Shown: positions 23,023-35,221, counted from the stretch's first letter. The stretch: 64,000 bases of DNA from Pyrenophora tritici-repentis (GCF_003171515.1 NC_089392.1:1612001-1676000); one strand, 5' to 3'. The notes: generated by a model not told the origin, from the sequence alone. Numbers and translations: made by a program.

Positions 23023-25891
23023 ATGGAAGTTCTCGATGCGACAGGTCTTGCGGAGCGGTTAAGATGGGAGGACAACGACTACTTGCTGCATCTCAAGGCT
23101 GAGACTTCCTTTGATAAATATCCAGGTCAGTTATCAAGATGGGATTTGGTAGATTCATGCTGACATTGTGCAGCCAAACAACATGCGCGTAGAGTGCAGG
23201 CAGAGTTGGGCGTTGAAGATGGGTTGATCTATCTTCCAGGCCAACCGGCGAGGAACAACGAAGACAGCGACATGCCAGCGCCATTTCGGCAACGGCGATA
23301 CTTCTATTACATGAGCGGGTGCGTTGAGACGGTATTCCCATCAATCAATTGCACGAGTACTGATGATATGAAGTTGCGATGAGCCCGACTGCCATCTCAT
23401 GTATGATATCCGACGCGACGTATTAACATTGTTCATTCCGCGCATTAAGCCTGAGCGCGTCATCTGGAACGGTCGCGGTTCAACTCCAGCAGAGGCGCTT
23501 GCCAAGTACGACATTGATCAAGTCCATCACTCGCAAGACCTTGCATATATCATCCAGAATTGGGCTTTCAAGCATCAAAATACCGGCATCTACATCCTGC
23601 ATCCCTCATCACGGATACCAGGCTGTGACAACCTCATGCCTCGCATCGATTCCCATTCGCTCCAGCCAGCCATGAACTTGTGCCGCATGATCAAAGACGA
23701 TCACGAGATCAAACGGATCCGGAAAGCAAACGACATCAGCTCCCAGGCGCATCGAGAGGTACTGGCTAACATCCAGAAGTACAAGAACGAAGCGCAAGTT
23801 GAAGGTCTGTTTATGGACGTGTGCATATCGCGGCAGGCAAAACAACAGGCTTACGATCCCATCGCTGCATCCGGACCAAACGCCGGGACCCTGCATTATG
23901 ACGCCAACAACGAAGATCTTGCAGGCCGACAATTGATGTGCCTGGACGCTGGGTGTGAGTTCGAGTTGTACGCAAGTGACATCACCCGGACATTCCCGCT
24001 TTCAGCTTCGTGGCCGAGTAAGGAAGCAGAGAACATCTACAACCTAGTGCAGCGCATGCAGGAGACATGTATTGAACGACTGGAACCTGGCGTAAGGTAT
24101 CTCGATTTGCACATCATGGCTCATCAGGTCGCTATTGATGGACTGCTACGTCTGGGCATACTTTGCAATGGAACCAGGGAAGAGATCTACAAAGCTGGCA
24201 CAAGTAGGGCATTCTTTCCCCACGGTCTCGGGCATCATATCGGTCTAGAGGTTCATGATGTGGGCCAGGCGGAGTTGATGAGCGTGAGAAGGGGAAAGCC
24301 AGTATACCAACAGGCACCATCGCTATACCCGGAAAACTTCCATGACCCCGTCTACGACTCCGAAACTTGTCACGCGCCTACGGATCCACAGAGTAGTCAC
24401 CTCGAGGAAGGCATGGTGGTCACTGTCGAGCCTGGAATCTACTTCTCGGTCTATGCTCTACAGCACTTTTACCTCCCGTCGCCCATTCACTCCAAATTTA
24501 TCAACCTTGAGGTACTAGAGCGCTATCTCCCTGTCGGCGGGGTCCGCATCGAGGATGACATCTTAATCACCGCCAACGGTCATGAGAATCTGACCACAGC
24601 ACCAAAGGGTGAAGCGATGCTCGACATGATCCGACAAGGAAAGCCAGGCACGACTGACGTACTGATTCCGAGCCCAACATATTCTAGAAGGATGCGCTCT
24701 GAAAACAATACACCCCGTCTATGCGCTCCCGGTATATCCAAAAATACCCTCCGGCCTCTACTAACACCACTTGCTCGAGCGGCTACTTTGCCTACGGAGT
24801 TCCGACAGCAAGACGACTTCGACTTCGAGCCTACAGTCGGTCCATCGCTTTTCTCAGGATTCTCGCGCGCTATGACCACAGAGGAGAAGATTCAGCAGTG
24901 GAAGCAGAAGCGCGACTCGGTACCAGTGGCACTAAACCGGCCAACAAAGGCGAAGAGCCTATCACCAGTTTGTGGTGAAAACACTCCAAACGTCCAACAT
25001 GTCTATATGAGCACTGCTTCCGACCTTGCCTCCTTTTCACAATTAAGTGCGGGATCCGGAAGCACTCCTGTATGCAAAAACTGTGGGATTCTCGTCCAAA
25101 CTTTGGATCGACTGCGGCAAAATCTCTCATCCTCGGTCCAGACCTCCCCGAAACCAATGGCAATGCCTACCTTTGAGCCTATTCAGAAGTCTCCTACCTC
25201 AGATCAGAAGCACAGAGAGATGGCTTGTACGAATTCGCTTTTGGATAAAGTTCCTATTGGTCTATCGAATTGTGTCGTTAGCCCCGAAGAGAGGCGCCGG
25301 AAAGCCCAGTCCAATCGCCACCATTCTCGTTCAAAAACAACAGGCGAAGCAAAGTCGCGCTTCTCTATACGATATACCCCCACTGGAATGTCACCTCTAG
25401 TGCCCTCTCATGATCCACACAGCATGACTCGACGATCAAGCCCGGAGCGCATGCAGCCAGTCACTCATGCGCCAATTGTTCCACCGCGTCATTTGACCTA
25501 CACGACCACCACGCCTCAGTCACCGGCCGAAGATCGCGTCATTTCAGCTTTGGCTTTACCTCGAAAATATGCTGAAATAACAGCTATGGAAGCCTCACAA
25601 CAAGCAGGACAAGAAAAACTAGACACACAGCGTACAAACCTTGATGCTGTCCAGGATGAGGGTCGAAAACTCGTCATACGTTCTCGTCACCGGCTCATAC
25701 CACAGTCTTCAATGCCAGTCCTCATGTCTCAGAATCCATATCACCACCATAGCACCCGATCTCACGCCAGAGAAGTGAGCAATGCCTCCAACAAAAGATC
25801 GATCATTGATAGTCAGCCGACCGAGCGCCGAACGCGACCGGAACGCCCAGCACGCGACTATGTTCCTGGAGATGAGTTTTTCACACGCTAG
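23023..25891 (+). CDS. Xaa-Pro aminopeptidase (M24B) with long C-terminal extension
   Basis: Metallopeptidase releasing an N-terminal residue before proline. Three exons: 23023-23125, 23174-23318 and 23374-25891. Introns are 48 and 55 bp; the second joins MSG to CDEPDCHL in frame. The product is 921 aa. The first 490 residues are a complete M24B enzyme. Metal ligands are visible: the two Asp in [19 protein letters not shown], His in [16 protein letters not shown], Glu in VTVEPGIYF and Glu in [12 protein letters not shown]. The family usually ends soon after NLTTAPKG at about 480-510 aa. Here the frame runs on for about 430 residues. This part is basic and Ser/Pro/Arg-rich, with a CKNCG pair, a short predicted helix ([14 protein letters not shown]) and the end [15 protein letters not shown]. 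It may be a gene fusion or read-through annotation of a neighbour whose start is lost. Confidence 0.85.
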
Positions 25892-26361
25892 GCGGTTGCC
25901 TGATTATTTACGTATCTCCTTACAGACGGAGACATGGTAGTGGTATCCCGTCTCTCTTCTTTCCTATCTTGAAATTACTCGGTGGGAGGGTCTCTTAGCG
26001 ACTGCGGTCTAGGAATGTACGTTACCTCTTTCAGAATACACCTTGATACCTCTTTTATACGTTATGACGTCAAGTCACATCTTTCACGGTTCATACTATA
26101 GCCAATAATTATGGTAGCAAATATGAATCTTTCAAAGTGCACCCCAATACCAATGCAGTGATGTCAGAAATGGTGGCGTTAGCAATCATTCTAGCTTCCG
26201 TCTATGCTGGTAAGTAAGGCAAATATTTGCCTAAATAACAACCAGACAATCCAACAATTCTCGCGGAATGCATAGACTTCTCCCTCGTCGCACTATCCCG
26301 CCCGCCTGTCAAGTGTCTCACGTCTATCTCCTAAGGGACATCCGGCCGTTGCGTGCACATC
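25892..26361. other. Intergenic, no gene seen
   Basis: AT-rich sequence without supported features. Confidence 0.45.
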
Positions 26362-27178
26362 ATGGCGAACTCTACAGGGCCATTTCGCTTCTTCTCCTTA
26401 TCGCGTGAGCTGCGCGATGCAGTGTACGCCGATGTGTGGCCCACGACCGCAAACCTGTATCACATAATGCGCAAACCAGGAAATATTCAGCTTGACTTCG
26501 GTTTCTCCTACAACGTTGAAGACAATCCCCAGAATCAAAGCTCTGTTATCCCATGTGGATGCGCGTCAATCGCCTGTTTCTCAGCGAAGCAATACAGCAA
26601 TTCTACCGAAACTTTCACCTTCGCGGCCACGTCCCAGAGGGTTTGTTGACTACGAACTTTCGTTTTGGATGCGTGGAAGATGCAAAGAGTGAGAGAACAG
26701 AGGCATAGGAGGACTTGAGATAACCTCCGCAGGACGGCCCGCTGACACAAGGATATATCCTCGACGCTGAGCACTCTCTCGTTTTGCCATAAAGATGATC
26801 AAAACATGACCTACAGATCTCCCTTTCCTGAAGAAGTTCGGACGTGGTCTCTTCGATAAGAACAAGCAGGAATTTTATCATATCACTTTCGCCATCACGA
26901 CTGTGTACATTTCCAAAGCTCCTAGAGTTGACCTCTCGTCCTTTAAGACAACAGGGTTTAGGCTAGACAAGTTGGTTGTTAAGGTCGTGTTTCCCACCTA
27001 TTTCAGGAATTATGGACTTTTCCGTGTTATGGGAGGCTTTAGACTACTCGTTGAAGTTGAAGTGAAGAGATTAGGGTGCGTGTTAGTGTGTAGAAAGGCA
27101 GAGATCAAGATTAAGAGGGGATGTAGCCGGAGCGCCATATGCTTAGGTGTGGAAATCACTAAACAGACCAAGAAGTAA
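26362..27178 (+). pseudogene. F-box-like gene remnant, copy 1
   Basis: The ATG opens MANSTGPFRFFSLSRELRDA, a motif like the F-box/2EXR start of many fungal orphan proteins. The frame is lost near 26550: the natural continuation VNRLFLSEAIQQFYRNFHLR sits in another frame and stops at 26708. A third open run (about 26835-27178) reads ITTVYISKAPRVDL to GFRLLVEVEVKRLG, the kind of C-terminal half found in these proteins. So at least two breaks divide one ancestral gene. The next gene at 27467 is its paralogue (VNHQFFKEATNQFYRN matches VNRLFLSEAIQQFYRN). Confidence 0.6.
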
Positions 27179-27466
27179 GAAATCTTGATTAGTTTTACCA
27201 GTTAATATGCGTATCTTATACAATCACCAGGTTTTACTTACGCCTATCACTATCACGTCGCTTCGCCAATCGTGCACGGACACTCAACATGCTAGCACAG
27301 GCTGCCTCTATATAACCCACCTTACTTTCATTAGCTATTCAAAAGAACAACGCAGTCAATTTTTGCAACACCTCAAACAGTTTAACTACTTGACATATCC
27401 CCTTTTTACATTACTTGACGCCTCAACCAGAGCTACTAAGGTAGCCTAAGCCAACTCGTTAACGGA

Positions 27467-28124
27467 ATGGCATCTCAAGCCCCCACCGCGGCTCCCAAAG
27501 CCCCATTTCGTTTCCTTGACCTTCCTCGTGAGCTTCGAGACATGGTATACCACGAACTATGGATGACCTCGGGCCCGCTCGAATCAGATCGCCTGAGCGC
27601 CGGGTAACAATTACCGCGACCTACGATAACTCAGAGAGTGACAGCATGTACGGCATCAGCTACCCACTGGATTAGACCCTAGTCAATCATCAGTTCTTTA
27701 AAGAGGCAACAAACCAATTCTACCGAAATCACACATGGACGGCAGAAGTGAATGGAGATGTGGGCAACCCCCTGATCACGATCCATTCGGAATTGGGTCT
27801 CAAGGATGATTTTGACGACATAATATATGCTATGGAACATCATTTCGAAAATGCTCCTGCACTTTCAGAAGACAGGAAAGTAGAACTAGAACCCCTCCGC
27901 ATCGGCATTGATGAGCACAGTCCGCAACAATCAATTAAGTGGGTCCTAGAAGGTTCAGATTGGATTGATTGATTACCGCTTTAAGCCTAGTAGTTACCTA
28001 TAGGAGTTTAAGCCCTACCTAGATAGGTAAGTGGGTCTAGGAGAGTGACCGGATTGAATTGATTGTTGCGGAGTCTATTGATGAGTCGATATACACTGGG
28101 ATGCCTATACTCAGCAAGTCCTAG
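27467..28124 (+). pseudogene. F-box-like gene remnant, copy 2, with MITE inside
   Basis: Starts with a short conserved head, MASQAPTAAPKAPFRFLDLP followed by RELRDMVYHELW, then stops at about 27606. A shifted frame from about 27617 continues, with a TAG at about 27674, through VNHQFFKEATNQFYRN and DDFDDIIYAMEHHFENAP to RIGIDE. There a 162-bp MITE (27916-28077) interrupts it. Beyond the MITE the same frame resumes for 13 codons. Frameshift, stop and insertion make it a clear pseudogene. Confidence 0.6.
27916..28077. mobile_element. hAT-type MITE 1 (162 bp)
   Basis: Ends CACAGTCCGCAACAATCAAT and, inverted, TAGACTCCGCAACAATCAAT. These match the terminal repeats of the hAT transposon at 29260. 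A direct repeat ATTGATGAG flanks it (27907-27915 and 28077-28085; nine bases, overlapping the element's last base if an 8-bp duplication is assumed). It has no coding capacity. It sits in the F-box-like remnant at 27467. Confidence 0.8.
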
Positions 28125-28372
28125 CATAGACTTAGCACTGAGGAGGGCGATAAGGTGCTCCACATCCAGTTTGGGATTCCATCTCCCCCCAAAAGTTACT
28201 GGTCTGCTGTAATGGATCTCTCTGGTCTCGAGATCCCAGGCTTCCAGGTGGACATATTGAAGATGAGGGTTTTCATTGGTAGCGACATTGTTCCGTCATT
28301 CACATGTGTATCAAAAAGCATCTTGTAAAGAAGCTGAAAGCTGAGGTTTGGTATGTCAAGGATGGGTATCGT

Positions 28373-28500
28373 CAGAGTCCGCAACAATCAAGCGATAGGC
28401 AGATTGATTACCTGATTAGGTCTGTCACGGACCAGATAGTGATCTTTCGAGGCCTAATCCGGTAATCAATCTGCCTATCGCTTGATTGTTGCGGACTCTG
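28373..28500. mobile_element. hAT-type MITE 2 (128 bp, near-palindromic)
   Basis: 128 bp with perfect 40-bp terminal inverted repeats beginning CAGAGTCCGCAACAATCAAG. Flanked by an exact 8-bp duplication GGTATCGT (28365-28372, 28501-28508), the hAT signature. Almost the whole element can fold into one hairpin. The termini differ by one base in the first 19 from those of the hAT element at 29260, its likely transposase source. Confidence 0.92.
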
Positions 28501-28839
28501 GGTATCGTGATACGTTAGATGAGAGAAACTCTTTCCGCACATTGGAGGCATGCTGTATGATCTGAAACGCTCAAAAAACGTCAACATTTTCCATTAGCAA
28601 GTTTGATCGGTCGGAATAATGCGGACATCGAGAGTTTTGGACTTACTGTAGCCTTGACAAACTCTGATTTCATGCCCCACATCAATCGTGAACTGAGACT
28701 ATATAAGACGCTCGGGACATATATATCTGCCTGAGGACCTTGTATATATTTTCCATCTATTGTATATCGCAGAAATCGACACATTTTCATCTTTTTTCCG
28801 AGACATGTGCTTGGAAACAACCGTTCATACGACCACTAT

Positions 28840-28984
28840 GTCTTTTCCAGCACCGAATCAGCATAATTCTGAGAACTCATACGCTTCCACATGCATTGAA
28901 GGAATATTTTATATGTACTGTGGCGGTTATGAGGAGAAGCAGATCACGTTTTGGTGGTCTGGTGCTGCTTCCTCACTTTATTGA
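28840..28984 (+). CDS. Small ORF, uncertain
   Basis: 48 codons from MSFPAPNQHN to SGAASSLY, with a TATA-like stretch upstream (atatatctgcctg, tatatatttt). It contains YMYCGG, which recurs at the start of the next gene (NMYCGG). It could be a first exon or a duplicated fragment of that gene. I could not find a splice that joins them. Confidence 0.2.
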
Positions 28985-29428
28985 GCACCTCTTACCTCAG
29001 CTGGATCATAGATACGTCATGTAAACAGACCCTGCTGCTGCCTTCGTAAAAAGGCGAGCAGACACAAAAACAACACATACAATATACTCTGATTACTGCC
29101 TCGCGCGGACACACTTTGATTGACTGCATATACTGCAACATGTACTGTGGTGGACTTCCGCCGGTGGATCGACTGGTGATCGACAACTACACTCAGATGA
29201 CTTCTGCGGACATTGCCGAGATGCTAGCGCATGCAGGGCTGGAGCCGCTGAATTTCTACCAGACTCCGCAACAATCAAATCAATCAATCTTAAGGTTGTC
29301 GATTGGTTTGATTAGCTTGCGGCGACGCTGCTGATTGATTGCGGATTGATTGTTAGGGTTTTTGAGCAGATTGATTGCGATTGATTGGTTGATTGGCTGA
29401 TTGATGCTAAGAAGTAGTATACAGGGGG

Positions 29429-32139
29429 TTATGGTGTTGTACTCCAGCCTTCTATATCGTACTGTTGTACAATCTCCTCATCTTTGACGTCACTCCACTT
29501 ATCTTCATCATCACCGTTGTTGTACAAGCCGTCAAAGCCAGCTCGTCTCCACGAACGTACAAGCTGAAGGGCAGCAAGTAACTCGCTGCCAAGAGCTCGC
29601 CGGCGCGGCTCAAGTAAATCGCCAAGCTCGCTAAAGAGCCTCTCGCAGTCGCAACTAGATGCTGGTATCGTGAGTATATCAATCGCAAACTGGCTCAAAC
29701 ACGGGTATTTTGAGCGTAATTGAATCCAGTACTTGACTGGGTGGCCATCGCTAAGATACTGTTCGCTTGTCCACTCTGGCTCTTGAGTTCTCCAGCGCTC
29801 GTACTCATCGTCGTGGGCAGCCTCTACCTGAGCCTTGTTGCGCCGTACGAGGGCGCCAATCACATCATCTATTCCTCTATGCCTTGGTTTTGCAGTTGTT
29901 TGAGATAGAGGACGTGTACGTTGAGGCTTATACGACTGCCAGAGCTGCAGGAAGCCAGCGTTGGCTGATGTTAGCCATTCTGGCTTATCCACCCAGCTGT
30001 TCTCGCAGTAGTATTTGTAGTATGGATGGAGGCAGGTAGCAGCGTAGTATGCTGGCGATCGATCGAGCTTGTTGTAGTAATCGTTGGCCTTACTCCAGGC
30101 GGCGCGGAGGTTAACAAAGAGGTGATCTTCAGGCGCATCAGGTGGGTTGAAGTCAACTTGCTCGTACGAGCGCGTACGGGCTTCGAGCGCGCCAAGTACG
30201 TATTCAAATACAGGAATAGTCTCATATATAGCGCCGTATTTGCCTGCCTTTCCGCGACCCTCAAGCTTCTCCGTAGCAAGCTTAAGCGGCTCTAGGCAGT
30301 CCTGATACTCTGTTATCACCGCCCAATCAGCAGCTGTAAGTCCTGTTGATCTCATCCAACTAGGTGCTTCAGGGAGTTTATTGCCACGTTGACAAGCGCG
30401 GCGATCTTCAAGGGAGAGTGCGTTAATGTAGTGCTCAGCGTAAGAGTTGTATGCTGCCTGGAGTTGAGTTGCGCGTTTGAAGGCAGCGTAGTAAGAGTTC
30501 CAGCGTGTAACAACAGGCTTCACAGGCTCAAGTACGTGGAGGCGCTCTCTAGCTGGCAACTCGGCGTTGGCGGCGGTTTGGAAGCTTCGGAAAATTTCGT
30601 GTTGTTGAGGCGTTTTTTATCGCAGTAGACAAGACGTCAACAACTGCATATGAGAACTGCGTTGATTGTCCTACGGAGTAGATACACAAGGTTATATACA
30701 TGAGATGTGCGTAAGCACATGACGGCAAAGGAGTGAAAGTGAAGGTTGTAGAACATTCGGCCAAGAAGCATCGGGCCGATTCCAAGAAGGGTAGTCCTGA
30801 ATGGCAACATTTTTATATGGTTGATAACGTCGATAAGTACACCTAAGGGCCCTTCTTGACGCCACTCCTGCATGTACACCTCCTCTGTTTGGAGCTGCTC
30901 GTCGTTGTTGTTGTTGTACGCCTCTTGATTGCTGCCAAAGATAATTGCCTGGCCAATAAGGTTAAGCGTGTGAGGGCCGCAGCGGAGGCGTCGGTGAGCA
31001 GCGTTGAAGTCGTACGCGTGGGCGAGCGAGGAGACTGCAGTATCGTTGTTTGCAGCATTGTCGAGGACGAAGTAGCCGAGTTTATCACTCCCAATACTGT
31101 ATTCTTGGAGCGTCTTTTTAATTGTATCAGCGATAGCATCACCAGTATGAGAGCCTGCGAGATGTGGGAGGGCGATGGGGAGATCTTGTATCACTCCAGA
31201 GGCGTTAGCAAAGTGTGCAACGACTCCAAAGAATCCACGCTTGCCACCCTTTGTCGTCCAACCATCAAAGCTTATGTGGATCTTGCTTGCAGCTTCTGAC
31301 AGAGCGCAGACAATCTGTGGCTGCATATATTGGAAGAGGCGCATTGCGTAGGTAGCTACACTGCGAGGACTTACCCACAAAGCTGCCTCTGCCTCTGGGT
31401 TTGCAAGGCTAATCATCTCGCGAAAGGACGGCCTTGCAAGTAGCTCCATTGGCAAGTTGTTATCAAGAAGGCAGAACACTGCAACTTCACGAAACTGCTG
31501 GATGTTGAAGTTGCCCATCGCGTTGGCAGCCTCTTGAGAGACTGCAACACCAGTCTCCAGCGTCTGTCGTAGAGAGAGTTGCTGCCCTGTTCTTCGAGGC
31601 TTCAGGCCGTCTTTTGTAAAGCCATGGCCTCGTTTCTGAAGGCCAAGATGAGCTGCAGCTGAGGAGGTGGCCTTTGATACGTCAAAAACTCCACTGCCGC
31701 CAGTGTCAATGACCTTGTGGATGTGGCAGTATTTGCATACAAACCACACTCGATTCTGATCGTAGAGCTCAACAACGCGATATCCATGTTGAAAGATCCA
31801 ACTCTTGACGCGCCGCCCAGTTGTAAGAGGCTTCATGAACCGAGGGAGGCGATCCCAGTTAATGCCGTCAAAGTTATCGCCATTATCAGGCTCTGTATCA
31901 ACACTAGCCTCTGTTGTTGCTGCTGTACCAGCCTGGCTGCCCTCAGCCGCACCCTCCTCCTCTGTTTGCGACTCGAAAAATTGCGACTCAAACGTTGTGG
32001 CCTGGCTTACGGCGGCGCCAAGGGTTTCCTGAGGCGACAGCGATCGCTGAGATAGGACAGAGGGCCTTGATAGGCGCGCCCGTTTGGCGGCGGCGGCGGC
32101 GGCAGCAGTATTGGTGGGAACTCGAGAGCGTTTGGCCAT
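29429..32139 (-). pseudogene. hAT transposase, interrupted
   Basis: Two long ORFs encode one hAT transposase. The first (32139 to about 30637) has an acidic N-terminus, a BED-type zinc finger (WFVCKYCHIHK ... AAHLGLQKRGH) and the RNase H-like core start (KIHISFDGWTTKGG, YFVLDNAANND). The second, open from about 30617 to 29429, carries VVTRWNSYYAAF and the hAT C-terminal dimerisation block (ASSCDCERLFSELGDLL). The join should be NHIK to TPQQHEIF, but about 197 bp with stops lie between (about 30613-30809), flanked by ATAAAAA. No GT-AG intron fits, so this copy is probably inactive. A Gln/Glu-rich insert precedes the break. Confidence 0.85.
30603..30809. repeat. Candidate small insertion inside transposase
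   Basis: A segment of about 200 bp between the two transposase ORFs has TGTTG...CAACA ends on the minus strand and an internal TATATAA, as in a short solo LTR. A direct repeat ATAAAAA occurs at about 30810-30816 and 30614-30620. No matching 5-bp duplication is seen at the TGTTG/CAACA boundaries, so the exact limits are unsure. Confidence 0.35.
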
Positions 32140-34063
32140 CGTGGGCGATACTAAACACTAAAGAAAAATGTCTGTATAGGTAGCTAGGCAACTAGTGTTG
32201 TGTGTAAGGGATTATTAGGGAACTGAGTGAGCGAAATCGTTGTTGTATTAAGAACAGCGAAGGACTAGCTATATAGGTGCGGGGTGAAGCCTAGAAGAGG
32301 CTAGCCCCTAAGCAGAAGGAGCTAGTCCTATAAGAGGAGAGCTAGCTGGTGAGAAGTGAATGCATAGAGACTGGCTTGCCCGGCCGACAGGGATCACAAG
32401 CTAAGCGAGATAGGGGTCCAAGATAACTATCTTCAACACCAAAAACCTTCTCTTAATACGACACTACTCGCCTTACAACTCGTTAATAATAAATCAATCT
32501 AACTAATCAAATCAATCAATCTGACCTTCGCAAGTTGATTTGATTAGCTATTTTGAAAAGCTTAGATTGAGTTGATTGAGTTGGTAAAAACTCCAAATGA
32601 CCAATCAAATCAATCAATCTGACCAATCTGGATTGATTGTTGCGGAGTCTGATTTCTACAATCTAACGAAAGAATGGCTAAAAGCGCAGTGCTTGTTTTA
32701 CGGTCTTATATCACCTGAATCCGCAGAATCACCATCGAAGGACGTCATTTTCGCAAGACTGAAGCAGAATGATAGCAGCTATGGCAACAATATCTCTCCA
32801 GTAAGTTTCCGCTTCATACGTGGAGTATACTTGTGCTAAGTTTCATAGAATAAAGCTGCTGTATTGGAGATATTCCACAATCTGGAGGAACAATGGGCGT
32901 TGTCGTTCCCTCAACATCAAGCTTCGAGGGCTTACTATGAAAACAAGATACTGCATGTTGAGAATGGCTGTTGGTGTTTTGCTACGCACTATACAAGAGA
33001 TCACGATTGGATAGAGACCCCCACGGAAGACAATTGTTCCTCTGTGACAAAGCGAAAGCTGGAGGTTGATAAAGACGCCAAAAGTGAAGAAGACATCAAG
33101 GCATCATCACCAGAGCCAAAACTACAACTGCCCTTTCGGTCTCGCACACCGTCACGCTCCTTACGCAAGAGACAGAGAAAAATGTCGCCATCCCCAGAGC
33201 CCGAGAATTACGAAGAAGTCGTAACATATACGTACGCGGAGCAACCTTCCGAACCACTGCCAGACACTGAGGGCGTCGACCAGGACAAAACATCTCCTTG
33301 TGAAGCTGAACTATTACCATCCCTATCAGCACCGCGGGCCGATTCATCAGTAGTAATTACTGGAGATGTTTTTCTAGACATGCTGTCATCTTACTCGCAT
33401 TGGCACTCGCTCCTCGAACTGAGAGACTACTTTTACAACGTGACAGCCACATATATGATATTCACAGAAGCATTTCAGGGCCTGGGTGCTGACAGTCTGC
33501 GACGTAGCATCAAGATCAACTATCTCAAAGGACATTCGACAAAGTTTGGCGTGCTTGAAGCCTATCTTGACTTTGCTGTAGTTGAAGGTCCAGTAATCCT
33601 AGGGCTCGACAAGAACTTCACTGCCGAGTATCTATGGGCAACTGCAAGTGATAGAGAGCTTTAAAACGAAGAATCAAGGAGAATACATAGGGATGCAATG
33701 ACTGCTTTGGATCGACGACCGGAACGTATCTCAAAAGACGGCCGCCATAATCTGGGTACACTCCACAGGCTACCACCTCTTAACATCGACCTTACACGTG
33801 CGCCCAGTTTCGACTTCCAGTCACGTGTACACATGTCTTGCGATAGATGGAAGAACATGGGGATAAGACATGCCATCAAATCTGGGCACATCAAGTTCGA
33901 CTTGCATTGCCGACGGTTTGAAGGGTGGATTGATTTTGGCGGAGATCATAAGAAAATGGTTGGCTTCAAGGTCTGTGTCAAAAAGAACTCGGATTTTCCA
34001 GTGACATGGTCAGACGTGCCTACTAATATGGTGAATGGTACGGGTACACGGTCGTTCTTGTGA

Positions 34064-35221
34064 AGCTCTGTAAGTACAGACCCTAGACGTCAGAGCGTAA
34101 TCTTACAAGGACAAAAACCATTGGTCGCAACAGCTAACTTGCTTAGGCTAGGTTTATTTTGTGCAAGTTCATAGGCCAGCTGACACTACCAACGTGCCCC
34201 GGAAGCTATCCAGCTTTGCGGTGTCTGTGGATGGACTGGATCTAGGGGTCCTTTCTTTTCTAGTTCCTGTCTAACACATCATGCGCATTGTATGTTATGG
34301 CACAACTTTCTTCAAGACCATTCATTTAAAAAACAGTAATCATGAGAAAATTCTGCCGAATTGTCGTGTATGAGCATCGCTTCCTACTCGCGATGCAGAC
34401 GGCGCGTGCTTTCGGCCCACTTCTTTAACTTACCCCGCTTTTCTCCGTTTAGCCCTCGCACCTCCCACGAGCATAATCCGCATGCATCGATGTCTCTCGA
34501 TGAGTGTCTGTTTTCTTCCCCTCTTAGCATCGCACAAGATTTCGTAGGCATACGATACACAGCGCACTTCTGGCAACATGGCGTCTCCTGTTGTTGACGA
34601 GCGAGCCGAACGACCCTCTCCAATGCGAAGCTTACAATTACGTGTCTGAAGCATCTTTGGGAACGCTGAACTCATTTGGCAGCGACTTCGCCTTTTCCTT
34701 ATTCTCATATGGAATCCAGCCTTTAGGGAAGACTAGCAACGCGGATCCGATGCTCGCGGTCCCCCGTAGTCGACGTGGAAACCCTGAGGCGACTTCACGA
34801 TTGGATCACATCTCATGGTGAGACAGGGCTTTCTATCGTGACCTACAGTGGCTTGTGCGAAGTCGATCTCCGTCAAGCCTAGCTCTGGCTGCTATACCTG
34901 CACTGTGCGGATGCGCACGCCTGCTGTTGATGTTTGTGCGGAGATGCGATGGAGAGCCGAAGAGCGTAATATCAGCCCATGCACCCCGGATACCTCGTCT
35001 TCTTCTTTACACTTCCTCTTCTCCCCAACGTTTTACTATTGGCTTCAATCTTCTTCGGTGCGTATCTCGTGCCAATTAATCTACTATATTCTACTGTCGC
35101 GTGACATCTATTCCCTTACCAACTCGGGTTCTTGCTCGGCCCCGAAACGCTATCTTACGCCCGCTACCAAACATCAACGTACATTCCTGCCTCCCGCGAG
35201 ACCCAACGACAAATCCACACG
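34064..35221. other. Intergenic, no supported gene
   Basis: Several short open frames on both strands without motifs. Nothing can be assigned. Confidence 0.4.

Larger units (their letters stand above)
29260..32651 (-). mobile_element. hAT DNA transposon (3392 bp)
   Basis: Terminal inverted repeats are 19 bp and perfect (CAGACTCCGCAACAATCAA). The exact 8-bp duplication ATTTCTAC occurs at 29252-29259 and 32652-32659. Both subterminal regions are packed with AATCAA/TTGATT motifs, likely transposase-binding sites. The transposase gene runs on the minus strand. Three MITEs with related ends lie in the window (27916, 28373 and 44931), so this element or a close relative has been active. Confidence 0.95.
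29140..34063 (+). pseudogene. Orphan gene split by hAT element
   Basis: Host gene interrupted by the hAT element at 29260-32651. Host coding blocks: 29140-29259, 32660-32800 and 32849-33664. A 48-bp intron (GTAAGT...CATAG) separates the last two. Dropping the element and one TSD copy joins PLNFY to NLTKEWLKAQ with the frame open; the blocks make 358 codons. Right after the TAA at 33662-33664 the same frame stays open to 34063 (NEESRRIHRD ... GTGTRSFL), so the TAA may be a nonsense change (for example CAA to TAA) in a longer gene. The product has a folded start (ADIAEMLAHAGLEPL), a Lys/Ser-rich basic middle with likely nuclear signals (RSLRKRQRK), and a conserved-looking end (ELRDYFYNVTATYMIFTEAF). 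Family not recognised. Confidence 0.75.
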
